Positions 1 through 9,559 are shown, numbered from the stretch's first letter. The stretch: DNA of 64,000 bases from an uncultured Lachnospiraceae bacterium (GCA_910585605.1 CAJUFL010000001.1:1-64000), one strand, 5' to 3'. The notes: generated by a model not told the origin, from the sequence alone. Numbers and translations: made by a program.

Positions 1-55
1 TTAGTGCTAAGGCTGAATATACTCGTTTTGAAATTACAATTTGCGGAAACTCAAG

Positions 56-418
56 TTAACTTAACATGCCTCCAAGAAGCCCACCCCCAATGCACAAGGC
101 AGCCGTGCTGAGGTTTGCAGTACTTGCCACATGAAATGTCTGCCCGATGATAATTGCCACCACGGATATAATCAGAATATATAATACTCCGAGCAAAAAA
201 CCCCAGAGAAATTTCTGCTCCTTAACCTTCTTTCCCGTAATAAATGCACCAATAAAGGTTACCACTACATAAATCGCAACAATCGCTATATCCGTTATGG
301 ATTCCCCTAACTGGAATTTGAATACTAAAAAGGCAAGCAACGCTAGCAAAACACCGGTTACTGCATAAGAAAAAATCAATCCTTTCATGACAACCATCAT
401 TTTTCTTCCAACACTCAT
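56..418 (-). CDS. TIGR04086-type small integral membrane protein
   Basis: Encodes 120 residues, almost entirely hydrophobic, with about four membrane segments (roughly residues 10-33, 42-60, 70-92 and 100-119) and a short basic loop (GKKVKEQK) near residue 62. Length and pattern match the TIGR04086 putative membrane proteins of Clostridia; that assignment is from memory of the family. A GAGGAG site lies 9 bases before the ATG at 418, which supports this start. In clostridia this family often lies close to secDF/yajC and the SCIFF peptide genes, but nothing in the remaining 55 bases before the window edge shows that here. Function unknown. Confidence 0.7.
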   Translation of the reverse strand: MSVGRKMMVVMKGLIFSYAVTGVLLALLAFLVFKFQLGESITDIAIVAIYVVVTFIGAFITGKKVKEQKFLWGFLLGVLYILIISVVAIIIGQTFHVASTANLSTAALCIGGGLLGGMLS

Positions 419-508
419 ATATCTACACTCCTCATAATCTTTATTGTATGAGCAGCGGATTTGTCATTTCGCTTTGCTCACCTTTAGTGCAATATATGAG
501 TGGAAAAA

Positions 509-1171
509 TTAATTTATTCCCTTTTTTAACAGGTCAATGATATCAAACAAAGAATTATATATCTGTCTTGCCAGCGGTCGGATTTCCTCGGTAGGCTCAA
601 TTAAATCAACCACCATGACCGTATAAAGTCCTGCTGCCGAAGAAGATTTTACACCATTAATGGAATCCTCCACACCGATAGCCTCTGACGGCATAATATT
701 TAAATCTCTGCATGCTTTTAAATAAATGTCTGGTGCCGGTTTGCCATTGGGTACAACCCCACCGTATACAATCTGATCAAACATCTCTAAAATGCCCGCA
801 TTCCTCAGATTGCGCTCAGCCCGTTCCTGTGCCGTGGATGTAGCCAGTGCAATTTTTTTCCCGTTATCTTTCAGATAACGGAAAAGTTCCAGCACTCCCG
901 GTTTTAAATCCAGACCATTGTCCCTGATATCTTCATCCATTCTGGTCATGGTTTTTCCACGGAACACTTCATAGTCAAAATCCTGCCCAAAATGGGATTT
1001 CAATAATTTTTCGTTATGTTCCTTCGTCGCCCCGGCAATCAGATTACATAACTGCCGCATCTCTTCTTCCGGAATACCATATTCCTTTCCTGTTATCATC
1101 CAATGCTTACGGTACAGCTTCTCGGAATCAAAGATCACACCATCCATATCAAATACTACTGCTTTTATCAT
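509..1171 (-). CDS. HAD-superfamily phosphatase, beta-phosphoglucomutase-like
   Basis: Encodes 220 residues, usual for the subfamily. Motif I is FDMDGV (nucleophile D8, acid D10). Motif II is the Thr/Ser of ATSTAQ near residue 111. Motif III is the Lys of GKPAPD near residue 143. Motif IV is GVEDSINGV near residue 166. An alpha-helical cap sits between motifs I and II, as in phosphoglycolate phosphatase/beta-phosphoglucomutase relatives. Likely a cytoplasmic Mg2+-dependent phosphohydrolase or mutase of small phosphosugars; the substrate cannot be read from sequence. Only 23 bases separate it from the upstream FHA gene on the same strand, so the two are probably cotranscribed. Confidence 0.85.
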   Translation of the reverse strand: MIKAVVFDMDGVIFDSEKLYRKHWMITGKEYGIPEEEMRQLCNLIAGATKEHNEKLLKSHFGQDFDYEVFRGKTMTRMDEDIRDNGLDLKPGVLELFRYLKDNGKKIALATSTAQERAERNLRNAGILEMFDQIVYGGVVPNGKPAPDIYLKACRDLNIMPSEAIGVEDSINGVKSSSAAGLYTVMVVDLIEPTEEIRPLARQIYNSLFDIIDLLKKGIN

Positions 1172-1194
1172 AATCTTATTTCTCTCTTTATTTA

Positions 1195-2958
1195 TTATTG
1201 CAGTTTAAAGATAAATTCTTCATCACCTAATACAATTTTACAATCATGTGTCAGAAGTTCACTTTCACCCTCTTCAATGACTTTGCCATTCACAAAAGTA
1301 TGATTCGTAGATTTGTTGTCCTTAATATAATAATCATCATCTTTGTTTGTAATAATCGCATGTACCCTGCTGATCGCACCATTCCCCTTTACCGTATAAT
1401 CCACTCCCATACTGGCTTTTCCAAGCTTGAAGGTCTGTTTTGTGATCATGATTCTTTCTTCTGTATTCACGCGGATGAGATAAGGATTCACCTTAGGAAT
1501 CGGAGCAGTCTTTACCGGTTCTTTTACCTCACTGGAATCTTCCGGAATCTCTTCTTCTGCCGGAGTTTCTTCATTCTCTGGTTCTGTTGAAGCTTCTTCT
1601 GCTGCCTTTAATTCCTCCTGTGTATTCTTTACAATGCTTGCCCGGTTAATCTTAATATTCTTTTTAATCTTAAGTCCCGTCTCTTCATGGCTCACCTGCT
1701 GTTCTTCCAACTCTTTCTCTGCAAGGAACTCATCCAGTTCATCCTGAATCACGACACCTGTCACAGGAGTTTCTTTTGTCTTGAAGAGCGGTTTTTTAGT
1801 TATACTATTTCCTGAATCTTCCGCTTCAACTTTTGAGGATTTCTTAGCCTTATTATTTTTTGACAGTTTCTCTTTTATTTTATTTACAATTTCCTGACTT
1901 TCACTAGTTACTTCATCCTCTTCCGGTTCTTCTGCAATCTCTTCCGGCTCAGGAATTTCCTCTGATTCCTCTATATCCTCTTCTTCCTCAAAAGCCTCCT
2001 CCGGTTCCTCTGTCTCTTCTTCAAAAGATTCTTCCGGCATATCCTCTTCTTCCTCAGAAATTCCTTCTGATTCTTCTATACCTTCTTCAAAGCTTTCTTT
2101 CGACTCTTCTACATCCTCTTCTTCCTCAGGAACTTCCTCTGATTCTTCCATATCCTCTTCAAAAGCTTCTTCCGGCTCTTCTACAGCCTCTTCTTCCTCA
2201 GGGACTTCCTTTGATTCTTCTATATCTTCTTCGAAGGCTTCTTCCGGCTCTTCCACAGCCTCTTCTTCCTCAAAGACTTCTTCCGGTTCTTCCATAACAG
2301 CTTCTTCAAAAGCTTCCTCAGGCTCCTTCTCAGCTTCTTCCTCTACCTCATGATATTCTGCATAAATTTCTGCGGAATCCTCCTCCGGAATCTCAATCCC
2401 CATTGATTCCATCAACTCTTCCACCATAGTAAGCAGGTTGCGGAGATTAAAAATAGCACGATTATTAATATAAGTGAACAATTTGGCCACGTAATCCCCA
2501 TTTTCAGAAGGTTCAAATCTAAGACTTGCCATGAAATTCCTCAAAAAACTGATCAAATCAGCTTCTTCATTCATATCCTCTAACGGAACACATATAAATT
2601 CAATCTTATAGTCAGAATCTACATAAATATAATTACGGTTTAACACCAGATAAGACAAAGGAATCCTGTATTCTGCCATATCAATAAACGTCAATACAAG
2701 CCCTCTCAATACCCTGAGAACCATCTCTGCATTAATTTCCTGATTGGATAATTCACTCAGATGAATCTTCTCTGTAATATTATAAGAAAAAGTATCAAAC
2801 TCTTCCCCTTCTTCAAAAATAATCGGAACGATCCCTGCCGGTTCCTCATCTTCTACAAAATCAAGTAATTCCTCATCCAGTTCTGCTTCATTATCAATAT
2901 TAAAAGTCAGAAACTGTTCATTTTCAAAATTCCTTACCCTGAAACTAATCTTCCTCAT
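1195..2958 (-). CDS. FHA-domain protein with DUF6382-like N-terminus and acidic repeat linker
   Basis: Three parts are visible. The N-terminal ~195 residues match the DUF6382 type found ahead of FHA domains in Firmicutes. A very acidic linker (about residues 200-350) is built from degenerate EEPEEAFEE/EEESEE-like units. The C-terminal ~90 residues form an FHA domain with the conserved GKAS, SRVHA and N-x-TFVNG motifs, which binds phosphothreonine peptides. The FHA domain implies a partner phosphorylated by a Ser/Thr kinase not present in this window. The start was moved to the ATG at 2958 because GGAAGGGGAAG lies just upstream of it; a TTG six codons earlier lacks such a site. No membrane segment was seen. 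Confidence 0.75.
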   Translation of the reverse strand: MRKISFRVRNFENEQFLTFNIDNEAELDEELLDFVEDEEPAGIVPIIFEEGEEFDTFSYNITEKIHLSELSNQEINAEMVLRVLRGLVLTFIDMAEYRIPLSYLVLNRNYIYVDSDYKIEFICVPLEDMNEEADLISFLRNFMASLRFEPSENGDYVAKLFTYINNRAIFNLRNLLTMVEELMESMGIEIPEEDSAEIYAEYHEVEEEAEKEPEEAFEEAVMEEPEEVFEEEEAVEEPEEAFEEDIEESKEVPEEEEAVEEPEEAFEEDMEESEEVPEEEEDVEESKESFEEGIEESEGISEEEEDMPEESFEEETEEPEEAFEEEEDIEESEEIPEPEEIAEEPEEDEVTSESQEIVNKIKEKLSKNNKAKKSSKVEAEDSGNSITKKPLFKTKETPVTGVVIQDELDEFLAEKELEEQQVSHEETGLKIKKNIKINRASIVKNTQEELKAAEEASTEPENEETPAEEEIPEDSSEVKEPVKTAPIPKVNPYLIRVNTEERIMITKQTFKLGKASMGVDYTVKGNGAISRVHAIITNKDDDYYIKDNKSTNHTFVNGKVIEEGESELLTHDCKIVLGDEEFIFKLQ

Positions 2959-3077
2959 AACAACTTCCCCTTCCAATACCCAAATCTACATTTTATATAT
3001 AAGTTCAGTTCATTCATGTTAAACACAGTTATTTTTATTATAGAGGATTCTTCATTATTACGCAAGTAAATAAATAC

Positions 3078-3122
3078 AAAAAAACCGACAGATTCATCCT
3101 GCCAAATGAATCTGCCAGTTTT
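3078..3122 (-). terminator. Rho-independent terminator of the 3158-5455 gene
   Basis: On the minus strand a hairpin with arms CAGATTCAT and ATGAATCTG around a short loop is followed by a T-rich run, starting about 35 bases after the stop codon at 3158. Confidence 0.8.
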
Positions 3123-3157
3123 AATGTTAACAAGAAATTATAATGCCTGTATCATTG

Positions 3158-5455
3158 TTATTTTACCGTAATCCTGATTCTCTTGTAGACGCCGTTTTGT
3201 GCGTATACATAGATATAGCATTTTCCTTTCTGCTTAGCTGTCACTACTCCCTTATTATTTACTGTGGCCACCTTGCTGTTATCGGATTCAAATTTGATGT
3301 TGCGATGGTGTTTGATCTTCTTATCCAGCTTCACCTCTGAAGCCTTAATCTTAAATTTCTTCTTTACTGCCAGGGTCTTGCTGGTCTTATTCACCTTGAC
3401 TGATTTTGCCACACCAAATCTGCCGCCCTTAGTGGTGGCATGAACATTCTTGGATGCCGCGATCGTCACCTTTACACCGTTTATGTTCTTATATGCCACT
3501 ACAAGGTATTTGTAATAGGTTCCCTTCTTCAGTTTCTTCTGTGTGTATTTTACCGTGCTGTTTTTAGTAAAGGTCTTGATATGCTTGAACGTATTCTTCT
3601 TACCGCATTTGTTGCCATAGAGGATATAGCCGTCTGCATTCTTTACTTTATCCCATTTTACCGTTACTGAATTCTTTTTCAGGTTGGAGGTTCTCGCCTT
3701 CAGCATTCCGAAAGTGGAACCCTTGAGGTCAGCGTCTGATTTCTGGTTCTTGATGGAAGTATCGGTAATCAGAAGGGTATCTGTGGAAACCCCAAGCTTA
3801 GATGCCTCATCAATGATCTGCTTTGCCGTGTCTGTGGATACTCCCAGACCGTCAGCAACTGCCTGGTCTGTTTTAGGGTCTCCTGAGCCTGTACCGCCGC
3901 CAGAATTCCCACCATTCGGAACCGTCACAGCTGTGGCTGCACTTGCTTTTGTTGTGTCTGTCTCTTTCACACGTACATAGTAAGTACCTGCCGGCAGACC
4001 AGTCACCTCGTTACCAGTACAGGATTTTGCATCTGTAAAATCCTTATTGGTACTGTATTCCATTGTCGCATCCACACCAACAAGCTTTCCATCGCTTCCT
4101 CCCAGCGTAGTCGGAGGAACTGCGGTAATTCCTGTAGGTGCTGATGCACCGTCTTTTTTGGACACCGTTACCGTAAATTCTTTCTTATGTCCACCATCTT
4201 CCGTCGTTGCCGTAATCGTTACCGTACCAGGCTTATGACCAGTCACTTTTCCGTTCTCATCTACGGAAGCAACTGTATCATCACTGGATTCCCATTTAAC
4301 TGTAGAATCGGACGCATTATCCGGTATCACAGTTACATCCAATTCCGTCGAGCCCCCGATTACCAAACTCGGATTAGACGGGGATGTACTTCCAATTCCA
4401 GTTACCTTTGTTGTGATTCTAATATGTCTGCAATTCTTGTCAGCCTGCTTATCCTCAAAATATTTTTTATTCTCTGCAAGCTGCACATCAGAATGTATAT
4501 TTTCTTGTTTGTATCCACCTATGATTTCCGCATTATTTGTTAGAATAATACCCTGCTCTGCATAGATTCCATATGAGTAAAAACTGACATTATCCACATT
4601 ACGTGAAGTGCCTGCCAAAGTTCCCCCATTCATTGTTATCGTACCATCAGCTGCAATTGCATATCCAACACCCGGAACTGCACCCTGACTCGGAACAGCA
4701 GTTCCAGATAATATTCCAGCATTTACTGTAATATTACCACCAGCACTCACTCCATATGCAGGAGTCCCACCTGACACTCCACCGGTCAGCATGCCTCCTT
4801 TTACTACTATGTTATCGTCTGCGCGAATGCCATAAATTGAATGCAATTTATGTCCTCCGTTATTATCACCATAATAACTTGCATATTGTCCTGTCACGGA
4901 ACCGCTTTCCATAACAAAATCCTTTTTTGCATGCACAGCATAATACGCACTTCTTGTATTAACAACTGCATCTTTTACCGTCAGACTGCCCTCCGTATAT
5001 ATCCCTGTCCAAAAAGCATCAATATTGAGACTTCCCGTTCCAGTAATGGATAGATTATCAAAAGCATAAATGCCACATCTTGCAGAATTTAGATTCCCTT
5101 TATCTATCACATTTTCTCCGGATAACCTGATAACCGCATCACCCTTTATGATAATCGCAATCTTTGTGGGAAATAAATAAAAATTATGCAAAGTCAGTTC
5201 ATTCCCATTACAGGTAATAGAACTGACATCAGTATATTCTTTTGACAATTCCGGCTCCCATAATTCCGCAGTATTAGAAGAACTGTTTGGGTCAAAACCA
5301 CTCTCCTTATAAAGCTTGCCATTATCTGCATCAAAATAAATACAATAATTAACCTGTTCGTTATCTTTTGCCGCTTTGGCGGTCATTCCTCCAGGCAATA
5401 ACACCAATGAAAGTATCATCATTAATGTCCAAATGCCCATCATTTGTTTCTTCAT
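3158..5455 (-). CDS. Secreted Ig-like (Big_2) surface protein with beta-helix-like N-terminal region
   Basis: Encodes 765 residues with a Sec signal peptide (basic start, hydrophobic core residues 8-22, AKA cleavage near 28). Residues ~60-330 are short Gly/Asn/Thr-rich turns (repeated INV/ITG, GGxLxG units) like carbohydrate-binding beta-helix regions. Residues ~340-430 form a Big_2 domain (VKWESSDDTVASVDENGKV). A segment with TYYVRVKETD (residues ~440-510) recurs in the 790-residue protein nearby. A fibronectin-III-like Lys-rich region (~580-680) and a final Big_2-like module ending in ITVK follow. There is no LPXTG or membrane anchor. Probably a cell-surface adhesin or matrix protein; ligand unknown. 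An AAGGAGAG site supports the start. Confidence 0.7.
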   Translation of the reverse strand: MKKQMMGIWTLMMILSLVLLPGGMTAKAAKDNEQVNYCIYFDADNGKLYKESGFDPNSSSNTAELWEPELSKEYTDVSSITCNGNELTLHNFYLFPTKIAIIIKGDAVIRLSGENVIDKGNLNSARCGIYAFDNLSITGTGSLNIDAFWTGIYTEGSLTVKDAVVNTRSAYYAVHAKKDFVMESGSVTGQYASYYGDNNGGHKLHSIYGIRADDNIVVKGGMLTGGVSGGTPAYGVSAGGNITVNAGILSGTAVPSQGAVPGVGYAIAADGTITMNGGTLAGTSRNVDNVSFYSYGIYAEQGIILTNNAEIIGGYKQENIHSDVQLAENKKYFEDKQADKNCRHIRITTKVTGIGSTSPSNPSLVIGGSTELDVTVIPDNASDSTVKWESSDDTVASVDENGKVTGHKPGTVTITATTEDGGHKKEFTVTVSKKDGASAPTGITAVPPTTLGGSDGKLVGVDATMEYSTNKDFTDAKSCTGNEVTGLPAGTYYVRVKETDTTKASAATAVTVPNGGNSGGGTGSGDPKTDQAVADGLGVSTDTAKQIIDEASKLGVSTDTLLITDTSIKNQKSDADLKGSTFGMLKARTSNLKKNSVTVKWDKVKNADGYILYGNKCGKKNTFKHIKTFTKNSTVKYTQKKLKKGTYYKYLVVAYKNINGVKVTIAASKNVHATTKGGRFGVAKSVKVNKTSKTLAVKKKFKIKASEVKLDKKIKHHRNIKFESDNSKVATVNNKGVVTAKQKGKCYIYVYAQNGVYKRIRITVK

Positions 5456-5620
5456 AAAAACATCTCTCCTTCTACTGTTTAAACTGTGGAGACGAATATG
5501 CTTTTAATTATGTTTGTTATGTACCTGTTGTTCTCCGAATCTGCATGCTCCGTCTCCAGCGTTTATGTTACTTTCTGCCACGACCTTGCTGCCTTTGCCA
5601 AATGCAATATGCTTGGCTTA
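5456..5620 (-). promoter_or_regulatory. Long, possibly structured 5' leader of the 3158-5455 gene
   Basis: About 165 bases separate the predicted start of transcription from the ATG at 5455. GGAGACG (5489-5495 on the plus strand) can pair with CGTCTCC (5550-5556), and a GCCAA/TTGGC hairpin lies at the promoter-proximal end. I could not match it to a known riboswitch; the c-di-GMP-I core GCAAAGC is absent. The pairing is only inferred. Confidence 0.35.
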
Positions 5621-5627
5621 TTTTTTT

Positions 5628-5655
5628 ATTATATCACTGTTCTTTTTAATGTTAA
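5628..5655 (-). promoter_or_regulatory. Sigma-A-type promoter for the surface protein gene
   Basis: On the minus strand: TTAACA, a 16-base spacer ending in TGA, then TATAAT. The TGn just before the -10 makes it an extended -10 promoter. Confidence 0.6.
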
Positions 5656-5759
5656 AGTAAAATTTTCTCTTTTTCTTTTCTTATTTTTCAATGGGTTCAC
5701 AAAATTCATAGTACCCAATCCGTCACACATGATTATAATTTTTAGTTTATTTGCTTTAC

Positions 5760-5788
5760 TTGTAATGTCTGCCGATTAATGGTAAAAT
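5760..5788 (+). promoter_or_regulatory. Promoter of the cyclophilin gene
   Basis: TTGTAA at 5760-5765, 17-base spacer, TAAAAT at 5783-5788. It lies 40 bases before the ATG, which has its own GAAAGGA site. Confidence 0.55.
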
Positions 5789-5827
5789 GCCTTTATCTCA
5801 AGTTAAAACAGAAAGGAATATTTCATT

Positions 5828-6346
5828 ATGGCAAATCCAATCGTAACAATTACAATGGAAAATGGCGATGTGATGAAAGCAGAGCTTTATCCTGATATCG
5901 CACCAAACACTGTAAACAATTTTATTTCCCTGGTAAAAAAGGGATATTATGATGGGCTGATCTTTCACCGTGTAATCAAAGGCTTTATGATTCAGGGAGG
6001 ATGCCCGGAGGGAACCGGAATGGGAGGACCGGGATATAGTATCAAAGGTGAATTTTCCATGAACGGCTTTGAGAATAATTTAAAGCATACCCCCGGTGTG
6101 TTATCCATGGCACGTTCCATGATGCCGGATTCCGCTGGCTCCCAGATTTTCATCATGCATAAAACAAGCCCTCACTTAGACGGTGAATATGCTGCATTTG
6201 GAAAAGTAACAGAGGGATTAGATATCGTAGACAAAATTGCCTGTGTGGAAACGGATTATAATGACAGACCTCTTACCGAACAGAAAATCCAGTCTATGAC
6301 TGTGGATACCTTTGGCGAGGAATATCCTGAACCGGAAAAGTGCTGA
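5828..6346 (+). CDS. Peptidyl-prolyl cis-trans isomerase, cyclophilin type
   Basis: Encodes 172 residues, the normal size for a single-domain bacterial cyclophilin. The core motifs are FHRVIKGFMIQGG (catalytic Arg and the FMIQ strand, around residues 47-59), a Gly-rich turn, LSMARS and SQIFIM (around 98-118), and the HLDGEYAAFGKV segment. The usual GGD after FMIQ is GGC here, a variant that does not touch the catalytic Arg. It has no signal peptide, so it is a cytoplasmic prolyl isomerase assisting protein folding. The gene stands alone between two minus-strand genes with its own promoter. Confidence 0.92.
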   Translation: MANPIVTITMENGDVMKAELYPDIAPNTVNNFISLVKKGYYDGLIFHRVIKGFMIQGGCPEGTGMGGPGYSIKGEFSMNGFENNLKHTPGVLSMARSMMPDSAGSQIFIMHKTSPHLDGEYAAFGKVTEGLDIVDKIACVETDYNDRPLTEQKIQSMTVDTFGEEYPEPEKC

Positions 6347-6371
6347 CCTAATAACATATTTTCTACAACAA

Positions 6372-6400
6372 ATCGGGGATATTCAAAAAATATCCCCGAT
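6372..6400. terminator. Hairpin after the cyclophilin gene
   Basis: A perfect 12-base inverted repeat (ATCGGGGATATT / AATATCCCCGAT) with a 5-base loop begins 25 bases past the stop codon. No clear T-run follows on the plus strand, so it may stabilise the mRNA end rather than terminate by itself. Confidence 0.45.
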
Positions 6401-6476
6401 ATTGCTATGTATAAATATTAAACTTAGTATAATACCTGCTTAATGTTGCAAACATCATAAGATCTATAATAGGTGC

Positions 6477-7029
6477 TTATTCATCCCAAAATACAACTTT
6501 CTTTTTTTCCTTCCAATCATTATTCACATAATAAGTTAAATTAACGGAACCATTACTATGTATTTGCACCTCTTTTATTATATAAGAACCAACTGCTACA
6601 TTCGGAAATGTATCTATAATTTCTTCATAATATTTTTCTTTATTATATATCTCTGATAATAATTTTTAACTTATCACTTTCATAAGTTCCATATATTACT
6701 ATTTTTTCATTACATGCACTTATGTTTTCAAAGCCCTCTGATACAATACCGGTTTTTTTATTAATAAACTTTGTGTTCCAACTATCCCCTTTTCCTACTG
6801 TTACCATAAATGTGCTTCCACCTATTTTTGAAATCACAGGTTCTAGCGTATACGCGTCTTTATATATAATCTCCCCCTGATCATTATTTATAGAAACAAT
6901 ATATTGATCATCTATCTTTTCTACTTTATATTGCATTTTATTCCATAAATAATTTAATATAATAAATGACACCAAACAACCAACTGCCATTATAATAATC
7001 GTACTTTTAAGCACATTTTTTCTCCTCAT
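6477..7029 (-). pseudogene. Frameshifted gene for a single-pass membrane protein of unknown function
   Basis: The open frame from the ATG at 7029 gives 128 residues: a basic start, one membrane segment (residues 9-29) and an extracytoplasmic domain, stopping at 6643. The +1 frame stays open from that point to a stop at 6477-6479 and reads as normal protein (LLSEIYNKEKYYEE ... KKKVVFWDE, about 58 codons) but has no start or ribosome site. Removing one A from the run of five at 6663-6667 joins the two into one ~185-residue protein. So this is probably one gene broken by a one-base insertion, or a sequencing error. The family is not recognised; the region is AT-rich compared with its neighbours. 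Confidence 0.6.
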
Positions 7030-7068
7030 CCATCCTCCTTAGTTCAAATCATTATATACTCATCTTTA

Positions 7069-9435
7069 TTATTTTACCCTGACCTTCACTTTGGCTTTCA
7101 CTCCATTAGATGCTGTTACATATATATAACAGGTTCCCTTTTTCAAGGCTTTGATTTTTCCAGATTTATTAACTGTAGCTATTTTTTTATTCGTAGTCTG
7201 ATAAGACAGCCTGCTCTTAGGCAGCAGCTTTTTCTTTTTATCCTGTTTTACAACGCTTGCCTTTATCCTGGCCGTTTTTCCCTTTTTCAATACAAAGGAT
7301 TTTTTTGAAATTTTTATGCTTTTTACGTTGGTATATGTGCGATTCCCTTTCCCTGCAATATGAAGCGTCATACCGTCAGCTATATAGACCTTTTTTCCTT
7401 TTATCATCCGGTATGCTTTTACTCTTATGCTGTAAGAACCGGCAGTGTTCAGTTTCTTTTGGCTGACTTTGGAAATGACTGTTGATGTTTTATTCTCTCC
7501 TTTCACACTCTTAACCAGATTCTTGTCAGTCAGTTTTCTGCCATATTCCACAGCAAAAATATCATAACCGTCTGCTTTTGCTATTTTACCCCATTTTACC
7601 GTTAAACCGTTTCCTTTCCAACTGGTCTTAATCTTCTGACTCAGGACAACTCCATTGTTATCTATCGTTTCCTTTGTTGGAATCTGTACCTCCCCGTTAA
7701 TACCTGGGATGTCATTGCCGGTACTGCCACCCGGAGTTGTCTGACCTCCCACATATTCCGCTACAATTTCCACATCACCGGAATGCATCGTGAACTTCGT
7801 TGTCGCTTTCTTACTGTTTTCCAAAGTTACATTCCCTTTTATGACTCTCCATTTATCAAATTTCTTCCCTGCTTCCGGTGCGTTTGCCGTAATGGAAACT
7901 TCCTTTCCTACCGCATACTCACCACTGCCAGTTCCGTTATGTATTGTTACTTTATAAGGGCGGGTATCAACAGACTTGGCCGGTATCAATGTAATCCTTG
8001 TATCTGCTGTGGGTATCCCCCAGACAGTCAGCCATGTATCACTTTTTCTTGTTACATAGATTCCGTTTACAGGTCCAATGCTATAATTTTCCGGAAAATA
8101 ATAACCAGCATTTGCAATATATGTGACAGTCGCCATTGCACCAGTCAATCCGGTCTGATAATCAGAACCGGAAACGGAACGCATTGTAATATGGCTTCCT
8201 GATGGATTATTAATGATTACGCTATATCCCAAATCAGATGGATCATCTGGATTTTCCGGGTTATCGGGATTATCGGGATCATCTGGGTTATCAGGGTTGT
8301 CGGGATTGTCAGGGTTGTCAGGGTTGTCAGGATTTTCCGGAGTCTGAGGACTCGCCGTTACTACTGCTGGTGTCCCGACTTTCTTAGTATCAGTTTCCTT
8401 GTATCTCACATACCAGGTTCCGGCACTTACCACCGTCTCACCTTCCCCACAGGTTTTCCAATTTGTCGCAGTGGGTGATGATGCATACTCCATCGCTGTT
8501 GTAGTTCCACTTATTTTCAAAATCCCTCCTGTTACTTGAGGAGTCTGCTGTTCAGCCTTTACAGATAATGCGGGAAGTGTAATTGCTGTATTCCCAGTAG
8601 GTTTTCCAGATACGGTAATCTGATTATGACTGTTCCAGGTAACCGTGATTCCGTTTTTATTTCCAAATATGGTACCATAATCAGCAGGAAAATAATAACC
8701 CGCTCCCGCTTTGTAAATCACACTTGTCATAGCTCCGGAAAGATTTTCCTGTGTAGCAGCTCCGGAAGATGAATCCCTTATTGCACCTAACGGTGCCGTA
8801 ATGGTAACCGTATATTTCGGAGTTACCGGTGTGGTCTTTTGATGAACATTTACATGTACCGGCTCACTTGCTTTTTTCGTATCCGTTTCCTTTAATCTAA
8901 CATACCAGACTCCAGTATCGGCAACTGTGGAATCCTTAGTACAGTCAAACCATACAGCTGAATTGGAAGTTCTTGCAAATTCCATTGCAGTAGTAGTTCC
9001 CAAAATTACTCCATAACCACCATAAACAACATCCGTTCTCGGTTTTTCCTGTTTCTCTTTTTCTTTTGCTGCATTCAGTTCAATGGTTACATTGTCAGTC
9101 GGGGTTCCGGAAATGATAATCTCGGAATAACTGCTCCCATTCCGTGCAACCTTAATTCCGTATCCCTCTACCGCCTGATAATCATCCGGAAAATAATATC
9201 CTGCATCTGCTCGGTAAATCACTGGTGTCATGGCTCCTGTCAAAACCGTCTGGCTGGCAGCCCCGGAACCTATAGTCTTTGTCATATGGCTATCTCTGGG
9301 ATTCACAATTTCAACACTATAAGCTGCGGCATGTACTTCCTGCATACGTCCCGGCAAAACCGGAACCAGCCCTACCAGCATCACTATACTTAATAAAACT
9401 GCAATTTTATTCTTATATCTCATCCATTCTTTCAT
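7069..9435 (-). CDS. Large secreted repeat protein with InlB-B-like and Big_2-like domains
   Basis: Encodes 788 residues from the ATG at 9435, which has GGAGG 6 bases upstream; a TTG two codons earlier is less likely. A signal peptide ends near AAA (residue ~37). Three ~85-residue repeats (Y-x-V-x-I-x-x-P ... GYYFP-x-x-Y ... GxPT) alternate with two TAME/Y ... WYVRxKETDTKK segments also seen in the 3158-5455 protein. A PDN-rich hydrophilic linker (residues ~370-400) follows, then a divergent InlB B-repeat (KFDKWRV ... KFTMHSGDVEIVAEYV), a fibronectin-like Lys-rich region and a terminal Big_2-like module ending KVRVK. There is no LPXTG motif. Probably surface-exposed; ligand unknown. Confidence 0.7.
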   Translation of the reverse strand: MKEWMRYKNKIAVLLSIVMLVGLVPVLPGRMQEVHAAAYSVEIVNPRDSHMTKTIGSGAASQTVLTGAMTPVIYRADAGYYFPDDYQAVEGYGIKVARNGSSYSEIIISGTPTDNVTIELNAAKEKEKQEKPRTDVVYGGYGVILGTTTAMEFARTSNSAVWFDCTKDSTVADTGVWYVRLKETDTKKASEPVHVNVHQKTTPVTPKYTVTITAPLGAIRDSSSGAATQENLSGAMTSVIYKAGAGYYFPADYGTIFGNKNGITVTWNSHNQITVSGKPTGNTAITLPALSVKAEQQTPQVTGGILKISGTTTAMEYASSPTATNWKTCGEGETVVSAGTWYVRYKETDTKKVGTPAVVTASPQTPENPDNPDNPDNPDNPDNPDDPDNPDNPENPDDPSDLGYSVIINNPSGSHITMRSVSGSDYQTGLTGAMATVTYIANAGYYFPENYSIGPVNGIYVTRKSDTWLTVWGIPTADTRITLIPAKSVDTRPYKVTIHNGTGSGEYAVGKEVSITANAPEAGKKFDKWRVIKGNVTLENSKKATTKFTMHSGDVEIVAEYVGGQTTPGGSTGNDIPGINGEVQIPTKETIDNNGVVLSQKIKTSWKGNGLTVKWGKIAKADGYDIFAVEYGRKLTDKNLVKSVKGENKTSTVISKVSQKKLNTAGSYSIRVKAYRMIKGKKVYIADGMTLHIAGKGNRTYTNVKSIKISKKSFVLKKGKTARIKASVVKQDKKKKLLPKSRLSYQTTNKKIATVNKSGKIKALKKGTCYIYVTASNGVKAKVKVRVK

Positions 9436-9559
9436 AAACAACCTCCAATTCTACAAAACCAATAACCTATATTGTATATCGGCATTCCCACAATATTTTA
9501 TTACCTAAAAGACAAAACGTTATACCAGCTTCCTAATTCCAGAAATCTTCCTCTCTATA

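Noticed and set aside
1920..2350. Dense direct repeats resembling a repeat array
   Set aside because: They encode the acidic linker of the FHA protein and keep its reading frame.
5456..5620. c-di-GMP-I riboswitch
   Set aside because: The conserved GCAAAGC and GGTTACCG parts are missing.
5486..5779. 97-codon hydrophobic plus-strand frame
   Set aside because: It arises from T-rich promoter and leader DNA between two divergent genes; no ribosome site.
8230..8340. CRISPR-like short direct repeats
   Set aside because: They are in-frame codons for a Pro-Asp-Asn linker inside the surface protein at 7069-9435; repeat units of 9 bases without spacers.
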